Source: Rhizobium sp. ICMP 5592 (GTDB taxonomy: Bacteria > Pseudomonadota > Alphaproteobacteria > Rhizobiales > Rhizobiaceae). Taken from it: DNA of 64,000 nucleotides. Made by a program: the position numbers and the translations under genes. Within the stretch, counting starts at the first letter, position 1. The number at the start of each line of letters is the position of its first letter. The DNA is taken from assembly GCF_009498525.1 (NCBI RefSeq), contig NZ_QSNT01000006.1:62001-126000 (forward strand), given 5' to 3'. The notes under the pieces were generated by a model. That model saw only the letters and a program-made list of their open reading frames with translations, had not been told where the DNA came from and did no database searches. Shown piece by piece: positions 26,189 through 36,241 of this stretch.

Positions 26189-26595
26189 AACTTTTGCCTT
26201 GAAAATTATTGGCGTCTATGCGCTTGTGCGCGACCTGAGTTTTCTGGTCAGTCTCAAATGAAATATATGTTTAATGCTGGCATTAAAGCATTCAAATAAT
26301 GCGAGTCAATGGAGCGTGTCAGGGACGCTTTCTCGAACGGATGGAATTGCAACTTGGGCAGCTTGAAGCCGGTGTCACCAACAGGAAAGGGGCGGCCGGG
26401 AAAGCGCAACGTCTAAGCTTGCCCCGTGGATATCTCCTCCAGCTTCCTGCCGGGGCATGCCATGCGGATGGCCAGGGAAAGCGACCCTTCTCTAGGACCT
26501 TTTAATAGAGATAAAACCCTTCGTTGTTGACTATGGGATGGCTCGCCCTTCCGAGGACATTGGGTATCATGAGCCGTCATTAAAATCGACAACTC
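26189..26595. other. Intergenic between two polysaccharide transcription units
   Basis: 407 bases with no supported gene. A plus-strand frame at 26299-26505 has no ribosome binding site and no family resemblance. The sequence is more GC-rich than its flanks between 26290 and 26490, which may be an insertion relic I cannot identify. The promoter of the leftward operon starting at 26188 probably lies here. Confidence 0.4.
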
Positions 26596-27723
26596 TTAAC
26601 GCTTGGCGCCACAGGACATTAAATCCAGCATTGCACTTGCTGCCCTGTCCCAGTCGTATTTCTCTGACTGCTTTCGGCCAAGCTCTCCCAATCGTTCGAG
26701 TTTTCCCGAGTCTTTCAGGAGGTTTGTAAGCCCGGTGGCTATTGAGCTAACACTGTGAGGGTCCACAAATTCTCCGGCGCAGCCCGCGATCTCGGGCATA
26801 GATGAAACATTGGAGGTCAATACCGGCACGGATCGGCTCATTGCCTCCACTAGCGGAAGGCCGAAACCTTCGTAGAGAGACGGCATCGCAAGGCATGTCG
26901 CAAAGGAGTATAATGTTGATAACTCTTGTTCCGTTACATAACCCGTCGCTCTCACACTGTCTTTAAGACGCAGGCTATCTATTAGGTCTGCGAGATCTAC
27001 GTCGCCCCATCCTTTACCACCGACCAACACCAATTGATGTTGTTCTTTGAGATCTTCTGAAAGTAGCGAGAAGGCCTGCAGAAGCCGGGGAAGATTTTTG
27101 CGCGGCTCCAAAGTACCAACGAATAAAATATAAGGTTTGTTAATTTGCCATTTTTTTAGAAAAGAGACCGATAGGCTAGGGGGCAATTTAGAAATACCGG
27201 GATAGATCGTCGATATAGGAGCATTCGTGGTGGGAAAGACAGAGAGAACATCACGCTGCGTGCTGTCAGAGACGCAGACAACGGCATCGGCCCGTTTCAG
27301 CGCGAGCGGCATAAGCGTCGATTCAGTTAAATGACTGAGACGACGCATTGTATGGCCAGCAAAATACCAAACGAGATCATGCACTGTTACCACCTTGAAT
27401 ACCCGCGGCGGCAAGCCATAGGGCAACCGATGTGTAGGTCCCCAAAAAACATCAATATTATCTGTCGCTGCCCAATATGGTAAAGCCGTTTCTGCCCAGA
27501 GCATCCTACCTACTCGGCTAGCACCTAAGCTCAGCGTTTTTGCTTCATAACGTCCCCGCTCACCTTCCAACGCGAACAATATCGGAGATGGGCTATAAAG
27601 ACGAAGATTTGCGCCTGCGCGCAACAACGCATTGCACATTTCGTGGGTATATCGCCCAATTCCCGTCAACGGGATTGAAAGCAGACGAGCGTCAACTCCG
27701 ATCTTCAATTGTCGGCTCCCCAA
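26596..27723 (-). CDS. Family 4 glycosyltransferase (mannosyltransferase-like)
   Basis: A 375-residue GT-B enzyme. KIGVDARLLSIPLTGIGRYT at the N-terminus is the pattern of WbaZ/MtfB-type mannosyltransferases; FVGTLEPRKNLPRLLQAF opens the donor domain and PSLYEGFGLPLVEAMSRSVP holds the conserved E-x7-E. Only 7 bp separate it from the upstream triple-domain gene, so both are in one operon. The sugar cannot be read from sequence; mannose, rhamnose or fucose are typical for this group. Confidence 0.82.
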   Translation of the reverse strand: MGSRQLKIGVDARLLSIPLTGIGRYTHEMCNALLRAGANLRLYSPSPILFALEGERGRYEAKTLSLGASRVGRMLWAETALPYWAATDNIDVFWGPTHRLPYGLPPRVFKVVTVHDLVWYFAGHTMRRLSHLTESTLMPLALKRADAVVCVSDSTQRDVLSVFPTTNAPISTIYPGISKLPPSLSVSFLKKWQINKPYILFVGTLEPRKNLPRLLQAFSLLSEDLKEQHQLVLVGGKGWGDVDLADLIDSLRLKDSVRATGYVTEQELSTLYSFATCLAMPSLYEGFGLPLVEAMSRSVPVLTSNVSSMPEIAGCAGEFVDPHSVSSIATGLTNLLKDSGKLERLGELGRKQSEKYDWDRAASAMLDLMSCGAKR

Positions 27724-27730
27724 AGAACAC

Positions 27731-30700
27731 TTACTGGTGAGTGCCGTGAAATTTCTCTTGATGCAGCGCCTTCAGTATCCCCGCCAACCGGCGACCGATC
27801 GCCGGATAGGAATGAGCGTGTCGCCAGCGACGTGCCTCATTCATGGTATGGCGGAATCTTTCGTCGCCGGCGTCAATGCTCGCACGTATCGCGCTAAGCC
27901 CCGCAGCGATTTCTAAAGGAGAAACGCCAGGAAGCTGGAAGACTGCATTCGATACGTCGTCGAAAATTGAAAGTGGCGTGACGGCAACTGGTTTGCCCGT
28001 AGCAATGCCGTATCGAACAGCACCACTCGCTGATTCCGCTGTGTTCTGATAGGTATAAGCAATGAGATCCGCCGAGGAAAGGAGGCGGAGGCTCTCGTCA
28101 TCCGGCAAAAAGTCGGTGTAAAATTCAATTGCCGAAAGCAACCCGAGCCGGCGTGCCAGTGCCTTCGCTTCCGCAATGAGCTCCGCCGAAATTGGCGCTG
28201 GATACTCTGCGTTGACCAGCCGGAGTCGATAATCAATCCCGTTGTGACGCAGGATGCGCAGTGCCTCAATCAATTCGGGAATTCCCTTGTTCGGCAGGAA
28301 GAAACCGTAAGCTGCTATCACGAAACTCGATTGCGAACCTGATGTTGCCGAATAAGGCACAGGCTTGCTTACGGGATCAGCACTCGAAAGAACTCCGTGT
28401 GGTAGCAAGGCAACGTTGTCGAGAATGTCTATATTCTTGAGCCGATTGAGGTCATTAATTGAATGCACGAGAATTCGCTGGCAGCGAAGCAAAGCCGGCT
28501 TGAGATCAGCCAACCGCTTCTCCTTATCATGTTCGGGGTCCACCGTCGCGTGCAAGGTTATCACGACTTGGGTGCCGAAATCCATGATCCGATTCAAAAA
28601 GCTGCAGAGATGAGGAATATTATAGAAGCCATAGTTGAACTGAAGGACGACAATATCGAACTTATGCAACTCGATCTGCTGCGCCAGTTCTGTCAGATCG
28701 TCGTCATTGCCTTCTTTCCAGCAACGAATAACATTTTCCGAATCCACCCCCAGCGCCGTATGGATTTTCGGCGCGAGTACCAAAACGGGCATGCCCAGAA
28801 CCTGCAAGAGGTGGTTTGAGTAGGTCGCAATGCCACAGCGCTGATTATAGGTAGTAACCCAGCCGATCTTCGGTTCCGAAAAACATGGATTCGATATAAA
28901 CCGCCGCGCCGCTTCGATCTGCCGCGCTGCTACGTTGCTCCATTTATGCGACTCCAACAATCGCTTTCGAAAAGCCGACGTCCTTGCCTGCCGTTGCTCC
29001 GCTGGCTCAGCGAATACCTTACGCATCATCCGCGCTAGATGGTCGGGATCCGGCTCCGCCCAGACGCTGTTCTGAACGCCGGAATGAGTGGCGGCCGGAA
29101 CAAAATGGAAGTCGATCAAATCGACTTCAGTAGAATCGCAGAAATCCAGCTGGCCACTCCAACCGGTTGTAATCACCGCCGTACCGCTCAGGGCAGCCTC
29201 TGCGAGCGGAAGACCATATCCCTCTGCTCGGCTCGGTGCGACCAGAACATCGGATTGACTGTAAACAGCCTTCATCTGTGCATCGGTTAGATCATCGAAA
29301 ATAATTATTATGTCGGGATAATCCGGATGACGTGCACGAGCCTCTTCCAACCATTGCTCGATCTCGTTGTGCGGATTGCGGAAAGTTTTGACGATCAGGA
29401 TTACATCGTCTTTGGATGTAAAGGCACGACCATAACTCTCAAGAAGGACGTCTGCTCCCTTGCGGGGAAAACAAGAAGAAACATGTAGGAACGTGAAACC
29501 ACGTTTGGCGACATTGTAATTCTGATCAGGATTGACAGCTATCCAGTGATCAACGCCGTTACCCACCACCGCTAGCGGTATAGAAACACCATTGTCGATG
29601 AGCAGCTTTCGCACATGCTGAGATGTGACGGTGGCGAATTGCAAACTTTCGTTGAAGCTCCTTACAAACTCTTCAGGAAAGCCGGTCTCCTCCCACGCAT
29701 AATTATGAAGAGCATTGAATTTGCCAATCATATCCGAGACACGCGGTGGATACATATTGCGGCTGACAATGTCGACTTGGTGCGAAGCTACCGTGCTTGC
29801 GCGATCATACATCGAACGAAGATCAGCATTTTCAATAAGAAACTGTTTGCTTGGAGGAAAATCGCCCGGACCCTCGGATGACCAAAGATCGACGGATTCC
29901 CCTTGGGCGGAAAGCGATCGAGCCATCTCACGATTAACCAATGCAAGGCTATAACTGGAGTCGAATGGACCTTCCAACCGCCAACGGACCGATTTTGAAA
30001 GGGCTCGCAAACGTAGGCACTCTTCGACTGCTCGGCGATTATCTGCAATAGCTTGTGACAATCGCAGCAGATCTCGTTCCTCTGGCCGGCCGATCGAAGG
30101 ATCGATGGCCAATATCGCAGCAATTAGTCGCGACTCGCAACCCTCAAGACGACCTCGGATATCGGCCCACGAAAGTTCTTTCGTCTGTGGCTCGCTCGCG
30201 AATCGTGCAATGCCTTCCAAGGCATGCTTAGCGCTGGTTTGCCAAGAGAACCGGTTAGCTTGTTCGCGCCCGTGCTTGATCAGCCGCTCCCGGAAAGCAT
30301 CGTCGTTCAACACATGCTCGATTTTATATGCCATATCCTTGACAGAGGTCGGATCGAACAAAGCTTCGGAATTGCCCAACACTTCAGGAACGCTGGAAAT
30401 ATTGGCGCCGATAACCGGCGTGCCGCATTGCATTGCTTCGAGGACCGGAAGGCCAAAGCCCTCATGCAGGGAAGGAAAAACGAAGGCACGGGCAAGATTG
30501 TAAAGTTCGATCAGATCGTCATCTGATACGTAACCTGTAAAGAGCAACTGCCGTTCATCGAAGTCTAAGCGTTTTGCCTGTTCCTTCAATGCCCAAATTT
30601 CGCCATCAGGCATGCGCCCAGCCATGACCAACTGATATCCATCGCGCAGAGCAGCAGGCAGAGCGGCAAAAGCACTCAACAACCTATCCAGATTTTTTCT

Positions 30701-31411
30701 GTGATCGGCACCGCCTGTATAAAAGAGGAATGGCTTGTCTATACCGAAATTCTTCAGGAGGAGTTTCGCCCGGGTGTCGCTAATCTCCTTTTTGCAAAAT
30801 TTCCCATCAGCAGCTTCTGACGCATTGAGCACTTTATCTCGAGAAAATCCGAGGAGACTGACAGCCTCAGACGAGGAGGATTCTGAGATGGTCAACAAAC
30901 CATCCGCCTTCTTTATCTCCTCAACCTTGTTGTAGTAGAAAGCCTCATAGCCATTCCCACTGGAAAGGTAGTTTTCTTTGTAGATCAGAGGAATGAGGTC
31001 GTGCAGTGTAACGACAACGGGAATGGAGGAGAATCGATGGACACTTAGGACCGCATCGTCGATGAACCCCTCGAAAAGGCTAGGGCAAAAAACCACATCA
31101 GGATGCAGCCCCTCGATAAACGCCTCACGGAGAAGCGCAGAAGCAGCAGAGCGCCAAGCATTTTGTCGGTTTAGACCAGTTGTCGGTGTTACAGTGTCAA
31201 AAAAATGAATCTTTTCGTCCGGTAGATATTCTTCTAGCGTGCGCCGAAGCTCGATAATGGTCTCAGGAAAGGCTTTGCTCAGCAAGATGTGAATATCGTG
31301 GTCTCTGCTTTCACGGATCATCGCCAAGGTTAATGCGATAGTGTAGCGACCAATGCCGCGCAGCCTGCTTTCGGTTTGCGCTCCCTGCAGATCGATTAGA
31401 ATACGAGCCAT
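27731..31411 (-). CDS. Triple-domain GT4 glycosyltransferase, 1226 residues
   Basis: Three GT-B modules in one chain. Module 1 (about 1-410): RLRGIGRYTIALTLAMI, FLFYTGGADHRKNLDRLLSA, PSLHEGFGLPVLEAMQCGTP. Module 2 (about 490-830): FTFLHVSSCFPRKGADVLLE, APSRAEGYGLPLAEAALSGT. Module 3 (about 840-1220): TYNQRCGIATYSNHLL, AAYGFFLPNKGIPELIEALR, with a weaker acceptor motif (TAESASGAVRYGIATGKPVA). Each of the first two carries the E-x7-E donor motif; the third is less canonical. Such multidomain enzymes build the repeat unit of ABC-dependent O-antigens, one linkage per domain. The gene lies 6 bp after the methyltransferase-coiled-coil gene in the same operon. Confidence 0.85.
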   Translation of the reverse strand: MARILIDLQGAQTESRLRGIGRYTIALTLAMIRESRDHDIHILLSKAFPETIIELRRTLEEYLPDEKIHFFDTVTPTTGLNRQNAWRSAASALLREAFIEGLHPDVVFCPSLFEGFIDDAVLSVHRFSSIPVVVTLHDLIPLIYKENYLSSGNGYEAFYYNKVEEIKKADGLLTISESSSSEAVSLLGFSRDKVLNASEAADGKFCKKEISDTRAKLLLKNFGIDKPFLFYTGGADHRKNLDRLLSAFAALPAALRDGYQLVMAGRMPDGEIWALKEQAKRLDFDERQLLFTGYVSDDDLIELYNLARAFVFPSLHEGFGLPVLEAMQCGTPVIGANISSVPEVLGNSEALFDPTSVKDMAYKIEHVLNDDAFRERLIKHGREQANRFSWQTSAKHALEGIARFASEPQTKELSWADIRGRLEGCESRLIAAILAIDPSIGRPEERDLLRLSQAIADNRRAVEECLRLRALSKSVRWRLEGPFDSSYSLALVNREMARSLSAQGESVDLWSSEGPGDFPPSKQFLIENADLRSMYDRASTVASHQVDIVSRNMYPPRVSDMIGKFNALHNYAWEETGFPEEFVRSFNESLQFATVTSQHVRKLLIDNGVSIPLAVVGNGVDHWIAVNPDQNYNVAKRGFTFLHVSSCFPRKGADVLLESYGRAFTSKDDVILIVKTFRNPHNEIEQWLEEARARHPDYPDIIIIFDDLTDAQMKAVYSQSDVLVAPSRAEGYGLPLAEAALSGTAVITTGWSGQLDFCDSTEVDLIDFHFVPAATHSGVQNSVWAEPDPDHLARMMRKVFAEPAEQRQARTSAFRKRLLESHKWSNVAARQIEAARRFISNPCFSEPKIGWVTTYNQRCGIATYSNHLLQVLGMPVLVLAPKIHTALGVDSENVIRCWKEGNDDDLTELAQQIELHKFDIVVLQFNYGFYNIPHLCSFLNRIMDFGTQVVITLHATVDPEHDKEKRLADLKPALLRCQRILVHSINDLNRLKNIDILDNVALLPHGVLSSADPVSKPVPYSATSGSQSSFVIAAYGFFLPNKGIPELIEALRILRHNGIDYRLRLVNAEYPAPISAELIAEAKALARRLGLLSAIEFYTDFLPDDESLRLLSSADLIAYTYQNTAESASGAVRYGIATGKPVAVTPLSIFDDVSNAVFQLPGVSPLEIAAGLSAIRASIDAGDERFRHTMNEARRWRHAHSYPAIGRRLAGILKALHQEKFHGTHQ

Positions 31412-31417
31412 TTAAGA

Positions 31418-32713
31418 TTACCGTTCTGTGGCGCTTTTGAATTTTTCAAAAATGCGCTTAGCGTGAGGAGAGAGGTCGGCATGATCGATGCGATGATCGA
31501 AATGGCCAGACTGTTCTACGGGACCAGGCACAATAAGCCGCTTCAGCCAGTCTGTCGTTCTTGGAGACCGAGAGAGAAACCGCACCGCCACACGCCGTAA
31601 AGTGGGGCGAGCGACGGCAAAGCGGATGAACTGACGTAGGACATTGGCAATAAGGATTTTGATATCCAAAATGACGGTGTTGTGTCCGTGCCGAAGTCGA
31701 CGTATGGCCCCCATCGTCTTGCGAAACGGCGCCATAACTCTCCAAGACGAACTCTTATAAATAGCCATCAGACGCTGATGATAGTTGTCAATCTCCTCGC
31801 GCAGCACGTCTTTTTCCTGACGGAGCAAATCGAATTCCTGTTGAATTCGAGCAAGATCCTGCCGAACTCGATCGAATTCGGACTTCAATCCGCTAATAAA
31901 AACCGATGCTTCCGCTATCGCTTCGTTGGTTGCCTGCGATCTAACTTCAAATTCGGCTGCGGAGATCAGACGCGCCTCGAAACGTTGTGACAGCGTATCT
32001 AACGTGAGGCCGTAATCGGCATTGAAAGGCCCATCGAATTTTTGCAGAAACTTGTTCGGCGCCGCCTTCTGCGCCACGACTGCATAGTCAGGACTAACCC
32101 CTTGGAACACATCGATGAGATGGACATCACCAGATTGCCGCAGAGCCCCATTTTCCTGAAGTCGTATCACCACCGCGCGCGTGTAGCCATAAAACCGCGG
32201 CAAGAAAGAAAGCAATCCGGGTGGAAGCGGCCGGTTATGGGTCGGATCCATGTGAAAAGTCAGCGTGCCAACGCTTACATTTTCCGCATTCGGCGTCTCA
32301 AGGATCAACAATCCGCCAGGACGAAGGACACGAAGTGCCTCCGAGATTAGCATCTGGAGCACTTCAAAGTGAAGATGTTCAGCAATATGAAAGCCGGAGA
32401 CTATAGCTTGACTTTCATCTGGCAGACTTTTCAGACACGCGATGGCATCGAGCTTTTCTGCGGAAAGATTGCGAGCGAAGCAATCTTCGAGCATACCGTC
32501 GTCAAGGTCGACTCCGTGTGGAATCATACCTATAGACTGCATCAATTCCAACCACTCTCCTCTGCCGCAACCCAGATCGATGATCCTTCGCGTGCCGCCA
32601 TCATCGAGTAGCGGTTTCACGAACGGAAGATAGACCTCCAGTCGCTTGGCAATTTCTGCTCGATCGCCGCGGAATTTTTCTTCGAAAGCGCGATAGAACG
32701 AGCCCGAACTCAT
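31418..32713 (-). CDS. SAM methyltransferase with coiled-coil, WbdD-like chain terminator candidate
   Basis: 431 residues from ATG 32713, whose ATGA overlaps the end of wzt; a longer frame to 32743 is unlikely. Residues about 1-200 are a class I methyltransferase (RRIIDLGCGRGEWLELMQSI, SGFHIAEHLHFEVLQMLI, PGGLLILETPNAENVSVG). Residues about 240-330 form a coiled-coil (FDRVRQDLARIQQEFDLLRQ). A basic C-terminal region follows. Known analogue: WbdD of E. coli O9a methylates the chain end, and its coiled-coil acts as a molecular ruler for chain length; the kinase domain of WbdD is absent here. Role as terminator is inference supported by the adjacent Wzt with glycan-binding domain. Confidence 0.75.
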   Translation of the reverse strand: MSSGSFYRAFEEKFRGDRAEIAKRLEVYLPFVKPLLDDGGTRRIIDLGCGRGEWLELMQSIGMIPHGVDLDDGMLEDCFARNLSAEKLDAIACLKSLPDESQAIVSGFHIAEHLHFEVLQMLISEALRVLRPGGLLILETPNAENVSVGTLTFHMDPTHNRPLPPGLLSFLPRFYGYTRAVVIRLQENGALRQSGDVHLIDVFQGVSPDYAVVAQKAAPNKFLQKFDGPFNADYGLTLDTLSQRFEARLISAAEFEVRSQATNEAIAEASVFISGLKSEFDRVRQDLARIQQEFDLLRQEKDVLREEIDNYHQRLMAIYKSSSWRVMAPFRKTMGAIRRLRHGHNTVILDIKILIANVLRQFIRFAVARPTLRRVAVRFLSRSPRTTDWLKRLIVPGPVEQSGHFDHRIDHADLSPHAKRIFEKFKSATER

Positions 32714-33927
32714 CGTACAAGCTCCAGTCCCGGTGGCACCCATGCTACACCCACAAACTTCTGCTTGTCGGTATTAACCACAGCAAAGGTGTAAGCGAGA
32801 TCTTGCCATTCATAGTTGTAGGCCACATGTGCCTCGCTTTGGTGCAATGATACTGCCACGGAATAGTTGCCGTTGCCGAAGTTCGCGTTGAACTTGAAGC
32901 GGAACATCAACTCTTCTCCGGCTTTTAGATTGTAAAGAACCCGATCCAGGTGAAAGGTGTTGGTCCCGAAGATCGGCTGTCCGAGCCGATCCTTGATCAT
33001 GTAGCCAGCAACTAGTTCCGGGATATCTCTGACGATTGTGGCTTTTACTTCAAGAATGACGGCTTCGCCCACACTCACCGCGTCAGTTGCACAACCAGCT
33101 GAATCCAGCAGTACCACATCGGCGATAACTGCTTCGCCAGTTCCTGAAACCGTCTGAATTCTCCCATCCTTATTTTTCGTTTGGCTAACGATGCCCCCCT
33201 CTTTCTCGGCGATCAAAGCGTTGTAAAGATCAAGGACATCCTCAGGAGGGCCGTCTTTTCGAATTTCGCCCTTTTCAATTAGGATGGCACGATCGCAAAG
33301 AGAGATTACCGCGGATCTATCATGAGAGACCAGTAGAAGCGTTGTGCCTTCCTTCTGGAATTGTTTAATGCGATTGAAACTTTTGTGCTGAAAATAAGCG
33401 TCTCCGACCGAGAGCGCCTCGTCCACAATCAAAATCTCAGGTCTGAAGGCGGTCGCGACGGAAAAGGCGAGACGCACTTGCATTCCACTGGAATATGTTC
33501 GTAGCGGCTCATCGAAATAGGAGCCTATTTCAGCGAAAGCCTCGATTTCTGACATAACGCCGAGAATCTGGTCATGGGTAAATCCCATTAACCCTGCCGT
33601 ATTCATGACATTTGCTCGCCCCGTCAAATCAGGATTAAAACCCATTCCGAGCTCGAGAAGCGCTGCAATACGACCATTAACTTCGATCGTGCCGACACTT
33701 GGAGCTAGCGTATTGCACAGCATTTTAAGAAGCGTGCTCTTACCTGCCCCGTTCTGCCCGACAATACCGACTGCTTCGCCGGCCTCTAAGCTGAACGTTA
33801 TGTCTCGCAGGATCCACTTCTCCTCTCGCGGCACTACCGAAAGGCCAAGCCAACTCAATACGCGCTGCCACTCCGATCGATAAGTTCGGAAAGCCTTGCC
33901 AATACCTTCAGCTTTGAGAACAGTCAT
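32710..33927 (-). CDS. wzt: ABC exporter ATPase Wzt with C-terminal glycan-binding domain
   Basis: A 405-residue O-antigen exporter ATPase. Residues about 1-245 are the ATPase: GIVGQNGAGKSTLLKML (Walker A), RTYSSGMQVRLAFSV (signature), EILIVDEALSVGD (Walker B). Residues about 270-400 form a beta-rich domain (DRLGQPIFGTNTFHLDRVLY, FNANFGNGNYSVAVSLH) matching the Wzt C-terminal domain that recognises the modified chain end before export in E. coli O8/O9a. It overlaps both neighbours by 4 bp: wzm upstream and the methyltransferase gene downstream. Confidence 0.9.
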   Translation of the reverse strand: MTVLKAEGIGKAFRTYRSEWQRVLSWLGLSVVPREEKWILRDITFSLEAGEAVGIVGQNGAGKSTLLKMLCNTLAPSVGTIEVNGRIAALLELGMGFNPDLTGRANVMNTAGLMGFTHDQILGVMSEIEAFAEIGSYFDEPLRTYSSGMQVRLAFSVATAFRPEILIVDEALSVGDAYFQHKSFNRIKQFQKEGTTLLLVSHDRSAVISLCDRAILIEKGEIRKDGPPEDVLDLYNALIAEKEGGIVSQTKNKDGRIQTVSGTGEAVIADVVLLDSAGCATDAVSVGEAVILEVKATIVRDIPELVAGYMIKDRLGQPIFGTNTFHLDRVLYNLKAGEELMFRFKFNANFGNGNYSVAVSLHQSEAHVAYNYEWQDLAYTFAVVNTDKQKFVGVAWVPPGLELVR

Positions 33928-34730
33928 AGAACGTCAGCCATCTCTGTATTAGCACGACGAAAGACGACAAGCGAGATTCCGCACAGGATGAGGCCGAGAA
34001 CGAGAGTGACAGGCACCGCCGTCAATCGAGGTACGACGTCGTATGCAATCGCTTTGTGGTAGGCGTCAACGATATCGAACATAGGGTTAAGCTTAAGGAT
34101 ACGAACATATTTCTCCGGAATCACAGTAATCGGATAGACGATTGGCGTGAACCAGAAAAGAATCTGCAAGACAATTGGCACTACTTGTTCAACATCTCGA
34201 ATGAAGACGTTAACAATTCCGAGAAAAAGTCCGATCCCAACCGCAAAAACCACGATAACTGGTATCAATAGAAAGATAAACATCAGATTCCAGCTGGGTA
34301 CATGCCCAAGAAACAGAAAGATAACCACCATTACTACGAGAAGAATGAGGTTATTAACGATAGCCGACCCAACAGCAATCGCTGGCAAGGTGACCTTCGG
34401 GAAATTCATCTTTTTAATGATATTAGCGTTGTTGACGAAAACTTTCAGACAACGATCGATGATCTCGGAGAACAAATTCCAGGCAAGCGTACCGGACATC
34501 AGATAAATTGCGTAACCGTAGGTATTGTTAATGTCGGGGATTTTGGATGATAAAAGATTGGAAAGGATCAACGCATAAATCATAACCTGGGACAGCGGTT
34601 GGAGCACGATCCATGCCCCGCCGAGTTTACTGCGCACGAAACGGGTGTAGAAGTCGTTCCATATCGAATTCGCAATAAAATACCGGTAGCTCCAAATCCC
34701 ATTCGCTAGTCCTAACATATCAGCCATCAT
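33924..34730 (-). CDS. wzm: O-antigen ABC exporter permease Wzm
   Basis: A 268-residue ABC-2-type permease with six membrane segments; YTRFVRSKLGGAWIVLQPL near the N-terminus is the conserved cytoplasmic helix before the first membrane segment of Wzm/RfbD-like proteins, and LQILFWFTPIVYPITVIPEK is typical near the C-terminal half. First gene of the leftward operon wzm-wzt-methyltransferase-GT-GT. It moves lipid-linked O-polysaccharide across the inner membrane together with Wzt. Confidence 0.88.
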   Translation of the reverse strand: MMADMLGLANGIWSYRYFIANSIWNDFYTRFVRSKLGGAWIVLQPLSQVMIYALILSNLLSSKIPDINNTYGYAIYLMSGTLAWNLFSEIIDRCLKVFVNNANIIKKMNFPKVTLPAIAVGSAIVNNLILLVVMVVIFLFLGHVPSWNLMFIFLLIPVIVVFAVGIGLFLGIVNVFIRDVEQVVPIVLQILFWFTPIVYPITVIPEKYVRILKLNPMFDIVDAYHKAIAYDVVPRLTAVPVTLVLGLILCGISLVVFRRANTEMADVL

Positions 34731-35199
34731 GCCTCAGTCATATTGAATTGAATCCAGCCATGGTTGCCATCTCATTGCTGACGTTGATATTCCATATCGC
34801 GTTACCTCTGCAATGAAATTCATGTCCACGGTCAATCCGGGTGAGAATAGCCGTCGCTGCTAATGCGCCGCCTTTAAACGGAGAAGGTCAGGCTTTCAAG
34901 CTTTTAAGAGTCAGCGCTGCTCATTCCACCGAAACCCGATCGGGATTTCCGCAGAGAGTTGGCTCAGACTCATATGCGGGACGGTCCGGCTTATAAGATG
35001 TTTTCAACGTAAATTGCCGTTGGATGGTGCAATCATATATCCGGCCTGTTGCCACAGTCTTGGACCGCTGGCCACGGTGAGATCCGCGATATCGATCGCC
35101 TAATCATTTTTGTGCGATCAATGGTATGCAGCATCAGACAGTCTGATCGACATCCAGGTGTCGGCCTCGGGTTCATCACGCTTTGGTACCTTACCGCTT
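34731..35199. other. Intergenic upstream of wzm operon, including IS110 end
   Basis: No supported gene. Bases 34731 to about 35030 should contain the promoter of the O-antigen operon. From about 35040 to 35199 the sequence probably belongs to the non-coding end of the decayed IS110-type element whose transposase remnant follows. No terminal repeat could be matched with certainty. Confidence 0.4.
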
Positions 35200-36241
35200 T
35201 AACCCGACACCGAAGCGATGGGAGTTTTGTTTCCAAAATGTCGCCGTTGTCGGCGGTGGCTGATAGATGCCGCCCGTGACGAGAAGAGCCCAAGCCGTAC
35301 ACGCCATTTTCTTCGCAAGCGCTACTGCGGCATCCTTACAGGGACGACGCGCTATAAGAGATACGAGCCAGGAGGACAGCTTGGCGCCTCGGCGTGCCTA
35401 TTTTAGGATCGATATCGCACCAATAATCCATAAGGTTCGTAACTGCTTGTTGCGCCGCTTTGATATCTTACCGAGCCGCTCCTTGCCGCTGCCGGATTTC
35501 GCTCTTGAAGTAATGCCGAACCAAGCGGTCAAATCCCGCCCTGTTCGGAAGGTTGCCGGATCCTGGACGGTGGCGCGGGCGGTCGCAGTGATAATTGGAC
35601 CGACTGGTCGCCCGACGACGGGCGACATCATGGGATTTCACTGCCGCGACAATCTTCGTGTCGAGTGTCTCGATCTTTACTTTCAGCAATTCGATCTGTT
35701 CGGCCATCTCGGGCTGCGCAATTAGGGCCCGGGTTGGAAGACGCGTATCGCCGCCATCGCGCAGAATGCAAATGAGCGTGGCAATACAGGTCATCCCGGT
35801 GTCGGCGATGATCTCGAGCAGCCATATGGGCACGCATCGCATTCGCGGTCTGGCTTCGCTGGTGCACGAATAACTCTCGAATCTTTAGAACCATCTGAGC
35901 AGCTTGCTTTTCAGGTGATTTGACCGGGAAGAAGTACATCGTCGGACACGTCACGGCCTCGCACATTACTTCGGCATCGGCTATATCTGTCTTATTCCGC
36001 TCGACGTATGCTTTCATATAGCCAAGCTGCATTACCCGAATAGCTTGGCCAGATTCGCCCAGTAATAGGCACTTCCGCAAGCCTTGATGCCGACAAGACA
36101 GGACTCGATGTTACGAAAAAACTCCGGCACCTGCGGCCGCCGCAAGGCACGTCGGACAACAACATCTCCGCTGTCAGCAAGGACGTGAACCTGAAATACC
36201 GACTTTACCAAATCCAATCCGATTGCGGTAATCTTCTCCAT
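35200..36241 (-). pseudogene. Decayed IS110-family transposase
   Basis: The minus strand begins MEKITAIGLDLVKSVFQVHV at 36241, the start of an IS110 DEDD domain. It continues in a second frame (YVERNKTDIADAEVMCEAV, near 35990), then in other frames (EQIELLKVKIETLDTKI; RDLTAWFGITSRAKSGSGKE; RRNKQLRTLWIIGA), and ends with DAAVALAKKMACTAWALLVT near 35270-35330. At least three frameshifts break it. It is a different subgroup from the IS110-type element at 19889-21381. It separates the O-antigen operon from the next glycosyltransferase gene. Confidence 0.8.

Noticed and set aside
26299..26505. Small plus-strand ORF between the polysaccharide operons
   Set aside because: No ribosome binding site and no recognisable motif; a decayed insertion is possible but I could not support it.
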